From an uncultured Poribacteria bacterium (lineage in GTDB: Bacteria; Poribacteria; WGA-4E; WGA-3G): a stretch of DNA of 64,000 bases. The notes beneath the pieces were generated by a model. The model was not told the DNA's origin. It did not search any database and was given only the letters and a program-made list of their open reading frames with translations. Where the stretch lies: positions 2,102,470-2,166,469 of the forward strand of contig OX639973.1 of NCBI GenBank assembly GCA_951828385.1, read 5' to 3'. A program made the position numbers and the translations under genes. How positions within the stretch are numbered: position 1 is the first letter of the stretch; each line of letters opens with the position of its first letter. Shown one piece after another: positions 43,540-52,805 of the stretch.

Positions 43540-44109
43540 ATGTCTAACGAACGTGAAACGCAAAAGGAAATGCATAGACAAAAGGAAGTTCGCAGAATTT
43601 TACGGCTATTGGAAACCACAGCACGTATTGTAGAAACTTCTGCGATCGTGGACAATTTTTCAGAAGGTGAGGAGCGGTGCGCCCGGCAATTCAACAACGC
43701 CCTTAACCTCCTTACTGAGCTCGATGCCGTTCCCGATGAACTCTTTGAACCCCTCGAAACGGATGCCTCTTTTGGCGACATCTGTTTCGCATGCCATCAG
43801 GTCTCGGCATACGTCAAAGAGGGATGCATTGACGATTTTGACTTCGATCACATGAAGAAAACCATTGGTGATGAATTAAAAGAGGTCCCCGAGATGGTGC
43901 GCCAAGCAATGCCCTCCTTCCTCAAAGATATGTGGAGCGGACAAACACAAGAAGAGAATGTTGAGACCGTTCAGACCGTTGAGGTCACCTCAGACGAGGA
44001 TGAGGAAGTGACAGTCGAACAGCGTATTGGCAGGCTTGAGGGGCAAATGGAGACTGTTGTCGAGATACTCCAAGAGATCCGGGCACAACAGCAAAATGAC
44101 GAATCGTAA
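43540..44109 (+). CDS. hypothetical protein with C-terminal coiled coil
   Basis: I do not recognise this 189-residue protein. It is acidic and helical. The N-terminal part is charged (MSNERETQKEMHRQKEVRRI), a middle region holds two cysteines in FGDICFACHQVSAYV, and the end (RIGRLEGQMETVVEILQEIR) looks like a coiled coil that would allow oligomerisation. No signal peptide or membrane helix. GGAGA precedes the ATG by 6 nt. It is followed by a good terminator hairpin and then by the DUF4097 genes. Confidence 0.7.
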   Translation: MSNERETQKEMHRQKEVRRILRLLETTARIVETSAIVDNFSEGEERCARQFNNALNLLTELDAVPDELFEPLETDASFGDICFACHQVSAYVKEGCIDDFDFDHMKKTIGDELKEVPEMVRQAMPSFLKDMWSGQTQEENVETVQTVEVTSDEDEEVTVEQRIGRLEGQMETVVEILQEIRAQQQNDES

Positions 44110-44114
44110 GCTGC

Positions 44115-44166
44115 ACCTGTCTGGGAGAGCGTTGAGAGCGTTCCAGACAGGTCGCGCTTTCCTTTT
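44115..44166 (+). terminator. rho-independent-type terminator
   Basis: A perfect 10-bp stem, ACCTGTCTGG (44115-44124) with CCAGACAGGT (44143-44152), encloses an 18-nt loop containing GAGAGCGTT twice. A T-rich stretch (CGCGCTTTCCTTTTAA) follows. It lies just after the hypothetical gene and should separate it from the DUF4097 pair. Confidence 0.7.
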
Positions 44167-44206
44167 AACGCCACAACAAAAGTTGTGAGGTAATAGGAGG
44201 AGTTCA

Positions 44207-45307
44207 ATGGCGAGGTTCATGAAGTTGAAAGTCCTTGCGGTGCTGCTTTTCTATAGCATCACTTGGGTTATTAACGCCAACGCGCAAGTTTCGTCCGACG
44301 TTACAGCAACCTCGGATGGCAATATTCTAAAAAAAATTGAGAAAGCATATAATGTCAAAGCTGGCGGAAATCTAACAGTTGTATCGGAATTCGGTGCAAT
44401 TGACGTTCAAACCGCTGAACAGGACAAAGTTGAGGCTGCTATCATCTTCAGTCCCGCTGGTTCGGATGTGGTTAATATCGCCGGTAATAATAATGTCGTC
44501 ATCCAGAGTAACAGTAATAGAGGTAATGTTGTTATCATAAACGGGAAGGTTCAAAAAGGGTCAAAATTCAAATTGGATCCGCGGGTAAAAGAGGCTGTTG
44601 AGGATTTTGAAGTTACTTTTGAACACAAGGACTCCGATGTTCATATTAACGGGAAGTTTAGACACGGACGAAAACACTGGCAGAAGCAACTGAATCAATT
44701 GAAAATCCTGTTTCAGGTGACAGTGCCTCAGCAGTACAACGTTGACCTACACACCTCAAGCGGAGGTATCTTGGTCGCTGACCTTGACGGTAATGTTCGC
44801 GCAAAGGATGCCGCTGGAAGGTTGCGTTTTGGTAAAATCAAAGGTACCGTATGGGGACACACGTCAGCGGGAAGTATCAAGCTTACTTCATGTGATAGTA
44901 CGGTTGATGTGAAAACGTCCTCTGGCAGTATTAAAATCGGTGATGTTGCCGGTGATATTCAAGCACAAACTTCAAGCGGTAGTATCAGACTGGATGGTGT
45001 CGGCGGAAATGTAAACGCGAGAACCTCAAGTGGTTCTATCCGGGCATCTTTAACAGGACAACCCCGAGATGCGTGCAATTTACACACATCGGCAGGCAGT
45101 ATAACTGTTACTTTGATGTCAGATATCGCAATTGACGTGGACGCGCAAACCAGTGCCGGGCGCGTTTCAACAGAATTCGCAGTGGCTTCTGTCATACGAG
45201 GAAAAGTGCAGAAAAATAGATTGAAGGGCGGTATAAACGGCGGTGGCCCCTTATTGAAATTGCGCACCTCCGCCGGAAGCATCCGTTTGCAAAAAGCGGC
45301 AAACTAA
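44207..45307 (+). CDS. exported DUF4097 beta-solenoid protein
   Basis: A 366-residue protein with a signal peptide (about 1-27, LKVLAVLLFYSITWVINANA). The mature part has repeated strands ending in S-S-G-S-I (SSGSIKIGDVAGDIQAQTSS, SSGSIRLDGVGGNVNARTSS), typical of DUF4097, an adhesin-like solenoid seen in envelope proteins. GGAGG at about 44196 gives a strong start. The paralogue follows after a 6-nt gap (or 54 nt from its likely start), so they form an operon. Confidence 0.85.
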   Translation: MARFMKLKVLAVLLFYSITWVINANAQVSSDVTATSDGNILKKIEKAYNVKAGGNLTVVSEFGAIDVQTAEQDKVEAAIIFSPAGSDVVNIAGNNNVVIQSNSNRGNVVIINGKVQKGSKFKLDPRVKEAVEDFEVTFEHKDSDVHINGKFRHGRKHWQKQLNQLKILFQVTVPQQYNVDLHTSSGGILVADLDGNVRAKDAAGRLRFGKIKGTVWGHTSAGSIKLTSCDSTVDVKTSSGSIKIGDVAGDIQAQTSSGSIRLDGVGGNVNARTSSGSIRASLTGQPRDACNLHTSAGSITVTLMSDIAIDVDAQTSAGRVSTEFAVASVIRGKVQKNRLKGGINGGGPLLKLRTSAGSIRLQKAAN

Positions 45308-45361
45308 GTCCATTTGAATGTTAAAAGTAACATTTACTCTATAGCAGTGGAGGAATCTATT

Positions 45362-46288
45362 TTGGAAAGGATTGAAAAAAGATATGATGTCAAGAGTGGC
45401 GGGAGTTTAACCGTTTTGTCGGAGTTCGGAGCAATTGAAATCCAAACCGCTGAACAGGAAAAGGTTGAGGTCGTTGTCACGAAAGAATCAAAATCCAAAC
45501 TGATTAAGGCATCTCAAGAAGTACTTGAGGATTTTGAGTTGGCATTTGAGCACGAGGGTTCCGATGTCCATATTCAAGGCACTTTCAAACGGGGTTCGGA
45601 ACATTGGCAAAAACAGTTGAATAAACTGAAAATTCATTTTCTGATAACGGTGCCGCAGCAATACAACATTGATTTGAATACCACAAACGGTGGTATTTCG
45701 GTAGCCGACCTTACGGGTGATGCACGTGCAAAGACCTCAGGCGGTAGTTTGTGCTTTCAGAACATTACAGGCGCAGTGGTGGGGCATACATCCGGTGGGA
45801 GTATTGAGGCAGTCAATGTCAAAGGCGATGTTCAGGTCCGAACTTCGGGCGGCAGCCTCCGTTTGGGGGCAATTCAGGGCTCTGTTTCAGGGAGGACTTC
45901 CGGAGGCAGCATCAAGGTCGTGGACTGTAGTGGCGGAACAGAGGTTCGGACTTCTGGAGGTGGTATCTGGTTAGGCGGCATCGGCAGGAATGTGACCGCG
46001 AGAACCTCAGGTGGTTCCATCAAAGCCAATATGGCAATACAACCCCAGAGTGAGTGTAGTTTGCGCACATCGGGCGGTGGGATAACCTGCACGCTTATCC
46101 CAGATATTGCTGTTGACTTAGAAGCAAAAACCAGCGGTGGACGTGTCTCTACGGATTTTGAGGTGGCATCGACTATTGAAGGAAAGGTCCCCAAAAATAG
46201 ATTGGAAGGCAGTATAAATGGTGGCGGTCCGTTGCTGAAATTGCGCACCTCTGGTGGAAGTATCCATTTACACAAGGCTACGGATTAA
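45362..46288 (+). CDS. DUF4097 beta-solenoid protein, paralogue without signal peptide
   Basis: A 308-residue copy of the previous gene: IEKRYDVKSGGSLTVLSEFG matches IEKAYNVKAGGNLTVVSEFG and the C-termini agree (GSINGGGPLLKLRTSGGSI). The strand ends are T-S-G-G-S-I rather than S-S-G-S-I. I start at TTG 45362, since GGAGG (45349-45353) lies 8 nt before it; a TTG at 45314 is possible but also gives no signal peptide. It also lacks the about 40-residue insert present in copy 1 between KVEAAI and the helix EAVEDFEV. Probably cytoplasmic or relying on an unusual route. Confidence 0.8.
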   Translation: MERIEKRYDVKSGGSLTVLSEFGAIEIQTAEQEKVEVVVTKESKSKLIKASQEVLEDFELAFEHEGSDVHIQGTFKRGSEHWQKQLNKLKIHFLITVPQQYNIDLNTTNGGISVADLTGDARAKTSGGSLCFQNITGAVVGHTSGGSIEAVNVKGDVQVRTSGGSLRLGAIQGSVSGRTSGGSIKVVDCSGGTEVRTSGGGIWLGGIGRNVTARTSGGSIKANMAIQPQSECSLRTSGGGITCTLIPDIAVDLEAKTSGGRVSTDFEVASTIEGKVPKNRLEGSINGGGPLLKLRTSGGSIHLHKATD

Positions 46289-46328
46289 GCACTTTTTCGG
46301 AACTGACAACCGACAACTGATAACCATT

Positions 46329-48251
46329 TTACCAATGCTTGAATGAATACATCCGTTGTCCCAGGAATAGTCCTAAAATCGCCCAAATACTTCCCATCAC
46401 AAATTCGCCGAGCATTGTCCCGAAAAAGAGGGGCAGTGTTCGGCGATACGCACCGAGCCCACCGTGCCGAATCAGGATCGTCTTTATCAGCCAAGCCAGA
46501 AAGACTGGAAACCAGAGCCTACCGAAATTCCAATTGCCCGCGAGCGGATAGGCAAGTGGGTGCAGCTGCCACCAGATAAACCGCAAGCGCATAAAAAGCG
46601 TTGTCAGCGTTAGCGAGATACCGAATCCAAAAAAGCCGAGGCGACTCCAGTCTGTATCGTTAGGGAGCGTCAACCAGCGTTGTAAGTCGCTGAACGCCTC
46701 TTGCCCGCGCCATGTCCCCAAACTGCCATGTCGATAACCAGCGTGTAGGAACGCGATAAACCCAATCAGGAGTCCGATAACCGTTGCACCCCACATCACC
46801 CAAAGGATTTGCCGTGTATTAATACTCCCTTTATCTGCAAGTTTAAATCCCTCTAATTGATTCGGCATCGGTTGTGAACGGTAGTTGCGGGTGAATCCAT
46901 AGAGAAAGGCGAACCCCGTCAATGTTGGCGCACCAATCTTTCTGGAGCCAAAAATTGAAGTCAGGAAAAGACCAGGACCAGCACGGTAGAAATCCATCGT
47001 CGGGGTGCCAAGTTCAGCGCGCATCCGCGTAAACGCTAAAACAAGTATAAAATGGATACCAAAAAATCCGAGTACACCCCACCACGACATCCCCGCCTTC
47101 AGGCAAAAACCAAACACAACCGCAATACTAATCAGTAGCCCAACAAACGCCCCACGATACCCGATCGGTTCGTTTGCTGTCCCAAGACTCGTTTTCATAC
47201 CTAAGATATTACGGATAACCTGCCACAAATGCTTGTGTGTTATCCAGAGCGCAAAGAAACAGAGACCAAAATATGCCCCAAGCGATTGCATATCTATGTG
47301 CGGATACCCCGGTGTCTGATTCATACCTGTCATTGCGCCGAAGACAAGCTGCGCCTTCCAAAACAGGTAGAACAACCAACAAGAGAGCGATAGATCCAGC
47401 GGCATTAGGAAACCGATGCCAATAGCATACGGATTCAAATGAATCGGTGTTGATCCGATAGCACTCAACGGTTTTTCAGTGAACATCGCTCCGATGTCGT
47501 AGCGGATAGGGATGCTCGGTACAAACGGATAGAGGAAACTGATACCGTTGAGCAGATCGAGTCCACAGCCAATTGCGAAGCCTATCCAGAGAAGTCGGTT
47601 CCGGTAAAAACTTACACCTTTCGTCATCTCAAAGGGGAGTAAGATAATCGGGTAGCTCAGTTTCTCGTGTTCAATCCACTGTTTGCGGAGAATGACGCTA
47701 AGCATCATCATAGAGAAGGCAAGCGCGGAAAAGAACACTAACCATGCCATTACCGGCGTAAGCCACGCGCGGATACGCGCGATTTCAAATAAATTTGACG
47801 TGCCTTCGTAATAACCGGTTAAAGCACGCCGATTCATAACAGCAATCCAGTCTGGAATGTATCGAAAAAAGAGAGATTGCCATTCGTTCTCCGGTGTAGC
47901 GAACCACGAGGCGTGTCCTAAGACGCACATCGTCGCCTGCAAAAGATCGTGCCCACACACGACGCATGCCAGCGTTACCATGAGGTATACCGTCAGCATT
48001 TCTGCCTGTGTGAGTTGCCATTTCGGGAAGTAACGGGTTAGCGGTAGATTGATGATTGTGACGAGGAAGAGTGTAAAAACGGCGTTGAAGATAATCGCCA
48101 TTGTGGTCGGATATTGTGTCGTCCATACCGTTTCCGTCTGAACCACAAGGTAGATATTGAGCGGGAGCGACAGGAAGCCTATCAGGATAGCCCGCCAGGT
48201 GATGCTTTCAACTGAAGTACGTGGGGGTGTGTCCATATTTCTGTCTGTCAA
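46329..48251 (-). CDS. large multi-pass membrane protein (DUF6785/DUF6784-like)
   Basis: The 640-residue protein has about 12-14 membrane helices (for example ILIGFLSLPLNIYLVVQ, MAIIFNAVFTLFLVTIINL, VMAWLVFFSALAFSMMMLSV). Conserved-looking loops include EHEKLSYPIILLPFEMT and the region TGMNQTPGYPHIDMQSLGAY. It resembles the DUF6785/6784 families that are frequent in Poribacteria and related phyla and remotely similar to oligopeptide transporters; the name is from memory and should be treated as tentative. Substrate unknown. It stands between the DUF4097 pair and the BamA-like gene; the latter ends 31 nt upstream on the same strand. Confidence 0.7.
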   Translation of the reverse strand: MTDRNMDTPPRTSVESITWRAILIGFLSLPLNIYLVVQTETVWTTQYPTTMAIIFNAVFTLFLVTIINLPLTRYFPKWQLTQAEMLTVYLMVTLACVVCGHDLLQATMCVLGHASWFATPENEWQSLFFRYIPDWIAVMNRRALTGYYEGTSNLFEIARIRAWLTPVMAWLVFFSALAFSMMMLSVILRKQWIEHEKLSYPIILLPFEMTKGVSFYRNRLLWIGFAIGCGLDLLNGISFLYPFVPSIPIRYDIGAMFTEKPLSAIGSTPIHLNPYAIGIGFLMPLDLSLSCWLFYLFWKAQLVFGAMTGMNQTPGYPHIDMQSLGAYFGLCFFALWITHKHLWQVIRNILGMKTSLGTANEPIGYRGAFVGLLISIAVVFGFCLKAGMSWWGVLGFFGIHFILVLAFTRMRAELGTPTMDFYRAGPGLFLTSIFGSRKIGAPTLTGFAFLYGFTRNYRSQPMPNQLEGFKLADKGSINTRQILWVMWGATVIGLLIGFIAFLHAGYRHGSLGTWRGQEAFSDLQRWLTLPNDTDWSRLGFFGFGISLTLTTLFMRLRFIWWQLHPLAYPLAGNWNFGRLWFPVFLAWLIKTILIRHGGLGAYRRTLPLFFGTMLGEFVMGSIWAILGLFLGQRMYSFKHW

Positions 48252-48281
48252 CTCTTAACAGTCCCTAATACATTTGGTATA

Positions 48282-50273
48282 TTAGAATGTGGACTCAATT
48301 CCCCAAAAGAGCATCTGTTTGACCGGCGGAGAAGACGGGGCATCGAGTGGAAACGCAAATTCAAAACGAAATATCCCGGCATTGCTAATCTTCGCAAACC
48401 CACCCCGGAGTCCGAATCCAATGCTCCGCTTCGGGTCCATCAGGTTAAATGTCCGTTTCCCATTCCAGATATAACCGATATCGCTAAAGGCAGTGGCACT
48501 TAGGATGAGCCCAAGGTTAACGGAGCGTTTGATAAATGGTTTCGCGATGAAAGTGGCAACCGCTTCAATCCCTTCATCAAGCTTCCTGAAGAGCGTCCCG
48601 CCACAAACAGTGCGGCTCTCAAGGCGCAGCACCATCATTTTTTCACCGCTAAATTGTCGGTAGTCGTAACCTCGCAATCCGTTGAAAGCACCGAGGAGTA
48701 CCTGGCTTTCACCAGACCAGCCAAACTGCAGTCTCGTTTTGAATTCTGCAACAAATGTTTGATGAAAATCTAAAAAACCGTTTTTACGAAATCCCTTGTC
48801 AACAGTATAGATGTCGCCTGTATTGAATACGTCTGTGTAGTACCACGAGGTTCGCGCCTGAAATGTGGAATTCTCAATGTGTGTTGTGAAATATGAACTT
48901 ATATCTATAAGCATTGTGCCTAATATCCGCTTCCCGCGGGTCCATCCTGCTCTACCTATAAGATTGGCGTAACCTTCGGATCTGTCTGAACCGTATAGAG
49001 GCGAGGCGTGACCTAATGAGAAAGCGTATTCAGACCCTACTAAAAAAACTTCCTCGCGCCCCATTCTTCTGATAAACTGCGTCTTGTGATAAGTGACACG
49101 TTTCCGTCCGACAGTAATACCAACCAGTTGGATGTCGCGATTTGATGGATCCGCCGTGGAAGGAGATTCTTTCTCAATTAATACATACTTTGAACGCCGC
49201 GAAGTTGCCCAAAGTCCAACATAGCTTTGACGCTCGCGATCCCCAAAATACCGTCGAATTCTGCCAGACACGCCTTGTAGATTCATCTCAAACCTATCTG
49301 TTCGCTCTGACTTATGAGAGAGTGAGTCCATTTCATACCATGAGAATTCGTTGACTGACTCTGATAGCGTAAACCTCGCACTCCAACGACTTTTCAAGGT
49401 ATATTGCGGGCGTTCTAATATAATCGCCCATGAATCCCCCTCCTGTTTCTGAATGTAAGCGCCATCAAAATTCCAGTGTGAATTGACAACACGGGGCATT
49501 CTATACTTCCATGTTAAAAGGCTCTTCGTCTTTTCGCCAATCTCACTAATCCGTTTATAACGGACCTCGGTATCGTGTCCAGAGCCAAATACGTTGGATT
49601 CCCGTATCCCCAAAAGGAATGTTCCACCTTGACTGTTCAACACGGGACTGATTGCAGGAAGTGGCGGCGACCAAAGTTCCGTGACATTAACCTGAATCGC
49701 TACCGTATTGGAACTCGCATCCCACAACGGAGCAATTTTTGCTGCTCCGATATAACTCTTATCCCGGAGTATTTGCTCACTTTCCTCTTTATCGGCTTCT
49801 ATGTAAACATCACCAACTTCAAACAAGAGTTCACGGAGAATAACATCTTTCTTGGTTTTCTCATTACCGGATAAGTTGATTTCTCCGATAGTCCCTTCGT
49901 CAATTTCAATACCGAGATAAACGCCATCCGCAAACTTCTTTACTGAGAGCTCTTCTGTGTCTACGCGCGCAAAACGATAGCCATTTTCCTTATAAAAATT
50001 TATGATTGCTTCAAAATCTAATGCCAGAACGCTTTCATCATAGACACTCCAGACATCCGTCCGCATCAGGGCGCGAATTTGCTGTTCGGAGAATGAATGA
50101 TTACCCTTGATAACGAGACTTCGCACGGTATTCGATTCATCCCCAAACCCCGTTGTTTTGTCTTGTGAAGCCGTCGCTGTCTCTGATGCAATTTCAACGT
50201 GTATGGCGATACTCAGCAGCACTATTAAACACAATGTTCCAAACGAGCATGTGGGGTGACAAAATTCTTGCAT
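48282..50273 (-). CDS. BamA/Omp85-like outer-membrane protein
   Basis: The 663-residue protein has a signal peptide (about 1-33), two or more POTRA domains (about 48-210: SLVIKGNHSFSEQQIRALM, FEAIINFYKENGYRFARVD, IGEINLSGNEKTKKDVILREL) and a C-terminal barrel (about 220-663) with Omp85 features such as FNGLRGYDYRQFSGEKM and SIGFGLRGGF, ending in Phe. Such proteins insert or export outer-membrane proteins or lipids. It is a second Omp85 copy in the window; it lacks the extra N-terminal domains of the one at 19836. The two are not adjacent, so they probably serve different clients. Confidence 0.83.
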   Translation of the reverse strand: MQEFCHPTCSFGTLCLIVLLSIAIHVEIASETATASQDKTTGFGDESNTVRSLVIKGNHSFSEQQIRALMRTDVWSVYDESVLALDFEAIINFYKENGYRFARVDTEELSVKKFADGVYLGIEIDEGTIGEINLSGNEKTKKDVILRELLFEVGDVYIEADKEESEQILRDKSYIGAAKIAPLWDASSNTVAIQVNVTELWSPPLPAISPVLNSQGGTFLLGIRESNVFGSGHDTEVRYKRISEIGEKTKSLLTWKYRMPRVVNSHWNFDGAYIQKQEGDSWAIILERPQYTLKSRWSARFTLSESVNEFSWYEMDSLSHKSERTDRFEMNLQGVSGRIRRYFGDRERQSYVGLWATSRRSKYVLIEKESPSTADPSNRDIQLVGITVGRKRVTYHKTQFIRRMGREEVFLVGSEYAFSLGHASPLYGSDRSEGYANLIGRAGWTRGKRILGTMLIDISSYFTTHIENSTFQARTSWYYTDVFNTGDIYTVDKGFRKNGFLDFHQTFVAEFKTRLQFGWSGESQVLLGAFNGLRGYDYRQFSGEKMMVLRLESRTVCGGTLFRKLDEGIEAVATFIAKPFIKRSVNLGLILSATAFSDIGYIWNGKRTFNLMDPKRSIGFGLRGGFAKISNAGIFRFEFAFPLDAPSSPPVKQMLFWGIESTF

Positions 50274-50380
50274 TATACTTTACCTGTATTAAAGGTTGTT
50301 GGTGCGGTCTTTCTTTCTGCAAAAAACCTTTTCGTTAGTTAGAAAGAGATTTTAAGGCTATCAAAAACCTCTTGTCACCA

Positions 50381-52612
50381 TTAACCATCAACCATTAACC
50401 GATTTGAAAGGAAACTTTCGAGGAGCATACAGCAAACAGCCAAGAGAAGCAACTCACCCCATATTTCCCTGCCGTGTCTTTTAACGTTATAAGCCTCATC
50501 TGCCACTGTTATCCCTCCAGCCGCCTCATCTGCTGTTGTTTCCGCACCGACGCGTGCAGCCGCCTGTTGAAGTGAAATCTGTGCTAAATCGGCTTCAGCC
50601 GCATCAACATTGACCGCGAAAAAGTCTCGCTGAAGTCTGTTTTGTGTGCGCACCTCAACCTCATAGATGCCGGGACGTTCTGTGCCTCGAAATTGCAATG
50701 TACCGTCCTCAGCAATCGGGACCACAATGCTATTGTCAGCATCCGTACCAGCATTCTCTGGTGTAGTATCAACAGGGGTTTTTAAGCGAATAGACGCTTT
50801 CCCACCAGCACTGTGAGGATAACGCGTTGTATAGGTGTCTCCGATATGTCCGCTCCATGTTAAGAGATTGCGCTGTGCTGTAGCAGTGTAAAGCACACTC
50901 TGTTGGAGCATCGGGAGGAAATACGGATTAACGAGTAGGTCGTTTGTAGCAGCTGTAGTGCGAGAGCGTCTGGCATTGGCATTTGATGTGTTAAGCTGTC
51001 GTCTGAGCAATCCGCAGTTATAAAGTAATACTGTACTTATCCCTTGATTTCGCTCAATAAGAAACGGCGTATCATCGTCAAAATGTGCTATTACCTCTGA
51101 TTCAGGGGTAGGACGTAGCATCACACCGCTATAAAATTGTGGGGCGTATTGCGCAGAAAACCCTTCGTTCGGAAAAATATCAAAAATAGGGTGTCCCTCT
51201 TGGTACGCACGAACCTGCTGCGGCGGGGTCCATGTGAGTGTGCTAGCAAGTCGCGCAGGCAACCAAGCATCGCTACGTGAGTTGTAACTTTCTGCATCGC
51301 TGTGCTTGCTCACAAAGGCTATAACGCTTTTGCCGTGTCGGATGAATTCTTGAAGCTGCGCACCGATCTGTCGGGTAATCTTTGGCACGTCTGCCAGAAT
51401 GATAACGTCGTAATCTTCAAGTGGAAAGGATTCAAATTCAGTGGGCGTGCATTGCGTCGGTAAAATCATTATACCGTTGGTGTCTATTGTATTTGGGCTT
51501 GTCCCTTTAGAAACCGCATCCCCGTTAACGAGGGATGAAACAGGAGCATTATGTGGATTGAGTGCCAATGCAAGGTATTCCGTCTGTTCCCCGACACAAA
51601 GGACACGCACTTCACCGATCACATCCAGGGCGAAATAACGCTGGTTGTCGATGTTGAGTCGGTCCGCCGTGAGTGTAAGGTAACCGATATGTGTGCCGGG
51701 TGTAGAAAAGTTGTATGTTAAAGTTGTGTTCAGTGATTCGTTAGCTGCTGCAGAAAAGCTCACAGTTTTTTGTTTTTCCGCACCAATAAACAGCGTTAGC
51801 ATACACTGCGTCAAGGGTGCTACTGAGTGATTCGCAGTTGTTACATTTAATTGGAGCGGTAGATTTACGCCTATTAGTTGGTTGGATGGTCGGACTTCTT
51901 CAATATTTGTGTTATGTGCTTCTCCTTCGGCAACCGGAATCAGAGAAACGCGCGCACCAGAGCGATTGTAGGGGCGAGGTAACCTCGCCCTTACGTTCTC
52001 CCATCCGTTTCGCGTAAAGTCTGAAATGAGATAGAGTTCTTTGTTCAATTGTGCTGATTCGGCGAGGATTTCGTGCGCAAGTTCAAGGCTCGGTTGGACG
52101 TTCGTGGCGCGATAAGAGACCGTCGCAGCATGAATCGCTGCTGTAACGCTTCCAAGGTCAGGTGTGAGCTGCCGGAAAATGGGATTTGGAATATCCGACA
52201 TTAAAATAAGCGCGGCACTGTCTCCGTGCCGCAGTGTATCCATAATATCAATTGCCAAAGCTTGTGCTTTTTCAAACCTGATGCCGTCAACATCTTGGTG
52301 TGCCATACTGTAAGAGTTGTCTAAAACGATGACTATGTCAGTTTTCGCACGCACGGATGCAACCGGCAGTCCAAGCGTCAAGAATGGACGTGCTAAAGCC
52401 AGCGCGATAAGCGCGACGATTGCCATCCGCAAAAGCAAAATAAGCAGCTGCCTGAGTTGGAATCGCCTCGCATTTTCACGATGCGCCGCCATCAGAAACA
52501 TCAAGCTGCTAAAATCAACCGTCACAACACGGCGACGATTCCAAAGATGGATAATCAGTGGGATACCAGCGGCGAGAAGTCCGAAAAGAAAAAATGGGTT
52601 GAGAAATGCCAT
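50381..52612 (-). CDS. BatA-like von Willebrand factor A membrane protein
   Basis: A 743-residue protein. The N-terminal BatA segment (FLNPFFLFGLLAAGIPLIIH, and a second helix about 55-75) anchors it; a VWA domain follows with the MIDAS motif DNSYS (Asp98, Ser100, Ser102) and the later TNVQPSLELAHEIL. Residues about 310-480 look like a class I amidotransferase-like fold (EDYDVIILADVP, IRHGKSVIAFV). The C-terminus has another helix (WGELLLLAVCCMLLESFLS). A palindromic repeat (51968-51995) lies in frame inside the gene and codes for residues about 206-215. BatA-type proteins are often linked to MoxR ATPases, but none is in this window. Confidence 0.83.
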   Translation of the reverse strand: MAFLNPFFLFGLLAAGIPLIIHLWNRRRVVTVDFSSLMFLMAAHRENARRFQLRQLLILLLRMAIVALIALALARPFLTLGLPVASVRAKTDIVIVLDNSYSMAHQDVDGIRFEKAQALAIDIMDTLRHGDSAALILMSDIPNPIFRQLTPDLGSVTAAIHAATVSYRATNVQPSLELAHEILAESAQLNKELYLISDFTRNGWENVRARLPRPYNRSGARVSLIPVAEGEAHNTNIEEVRPSNQLIGVNLPLQLNVTTANHSVAPLTQCMLTLFIGAEKQKTVSFSAAANESLNTTLTYNFSTPGTHIGYLTLTADRLNIDNQRYFALDVIGEVRVLCVGEQTEYLALALNPHNAPVSSLVNGDAVSKGTSPNTIDTNGIMILPTQCTPTEFESFPLEDYDVIILADVPKITRQIGAQLQEFIRHGKSVIAFVSKHSDAESYNSRSDAWLPARLASTLTWTPPQQVRAYQEGHPIFDIFPNEGFSAQYAPQFYSGVMLRPTPESEVIAHFDDDTPFLIERNQGISTVLLYNCGLLRRQLNTSNANARRSRTTAATNDLLVNPYFLPMLQQSVLYTATAQRNLLTWSGHIGDTYTTRYPHSAGGKASIRLKTPVDTTPENAGTDADNSIVVPIAEDGTLQFRGTERPGIYEVEVRTQNRLQRDFFAVNVDAAEADLAQISLQQAAARVGAETTADEAAGGITVADEAYNVKRHGREIWGELLLLAVCCMLLESFLSNRLMVDG
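51968..51995. repeat. REP-like palindromic repeat inside a coding sequence
   Basis: 28 nt with arms GTAGGGGCGAGGT and ACCTCGCCCTTACG around an A-centred axis. It is read in frame by the BatA-like gene (residues about 206-215, ENVRARLPRPY), so the insertion is tolerated. It is nearly the reverse complement of the copy at 56317-56344. Confidence 0.8.
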
Positions 52613-52805
52613 CAGTAGTTATCAGTCGTCAGTCGTCAGTTAAGAAAGTCGTCAGCCGTCAGAAGAATAGTTTTCGGTCATCAGTCATCAGTTTTGGTTT
52701 TTGATAGATGTACACCTTCTTTTAAGATGTTATCCTCTCTGAAATGCTAATAGTTTCAAAGGAGATTTGGGTTTATCAGGAACCTCTTTAACTGATAACT
52801 GATGA

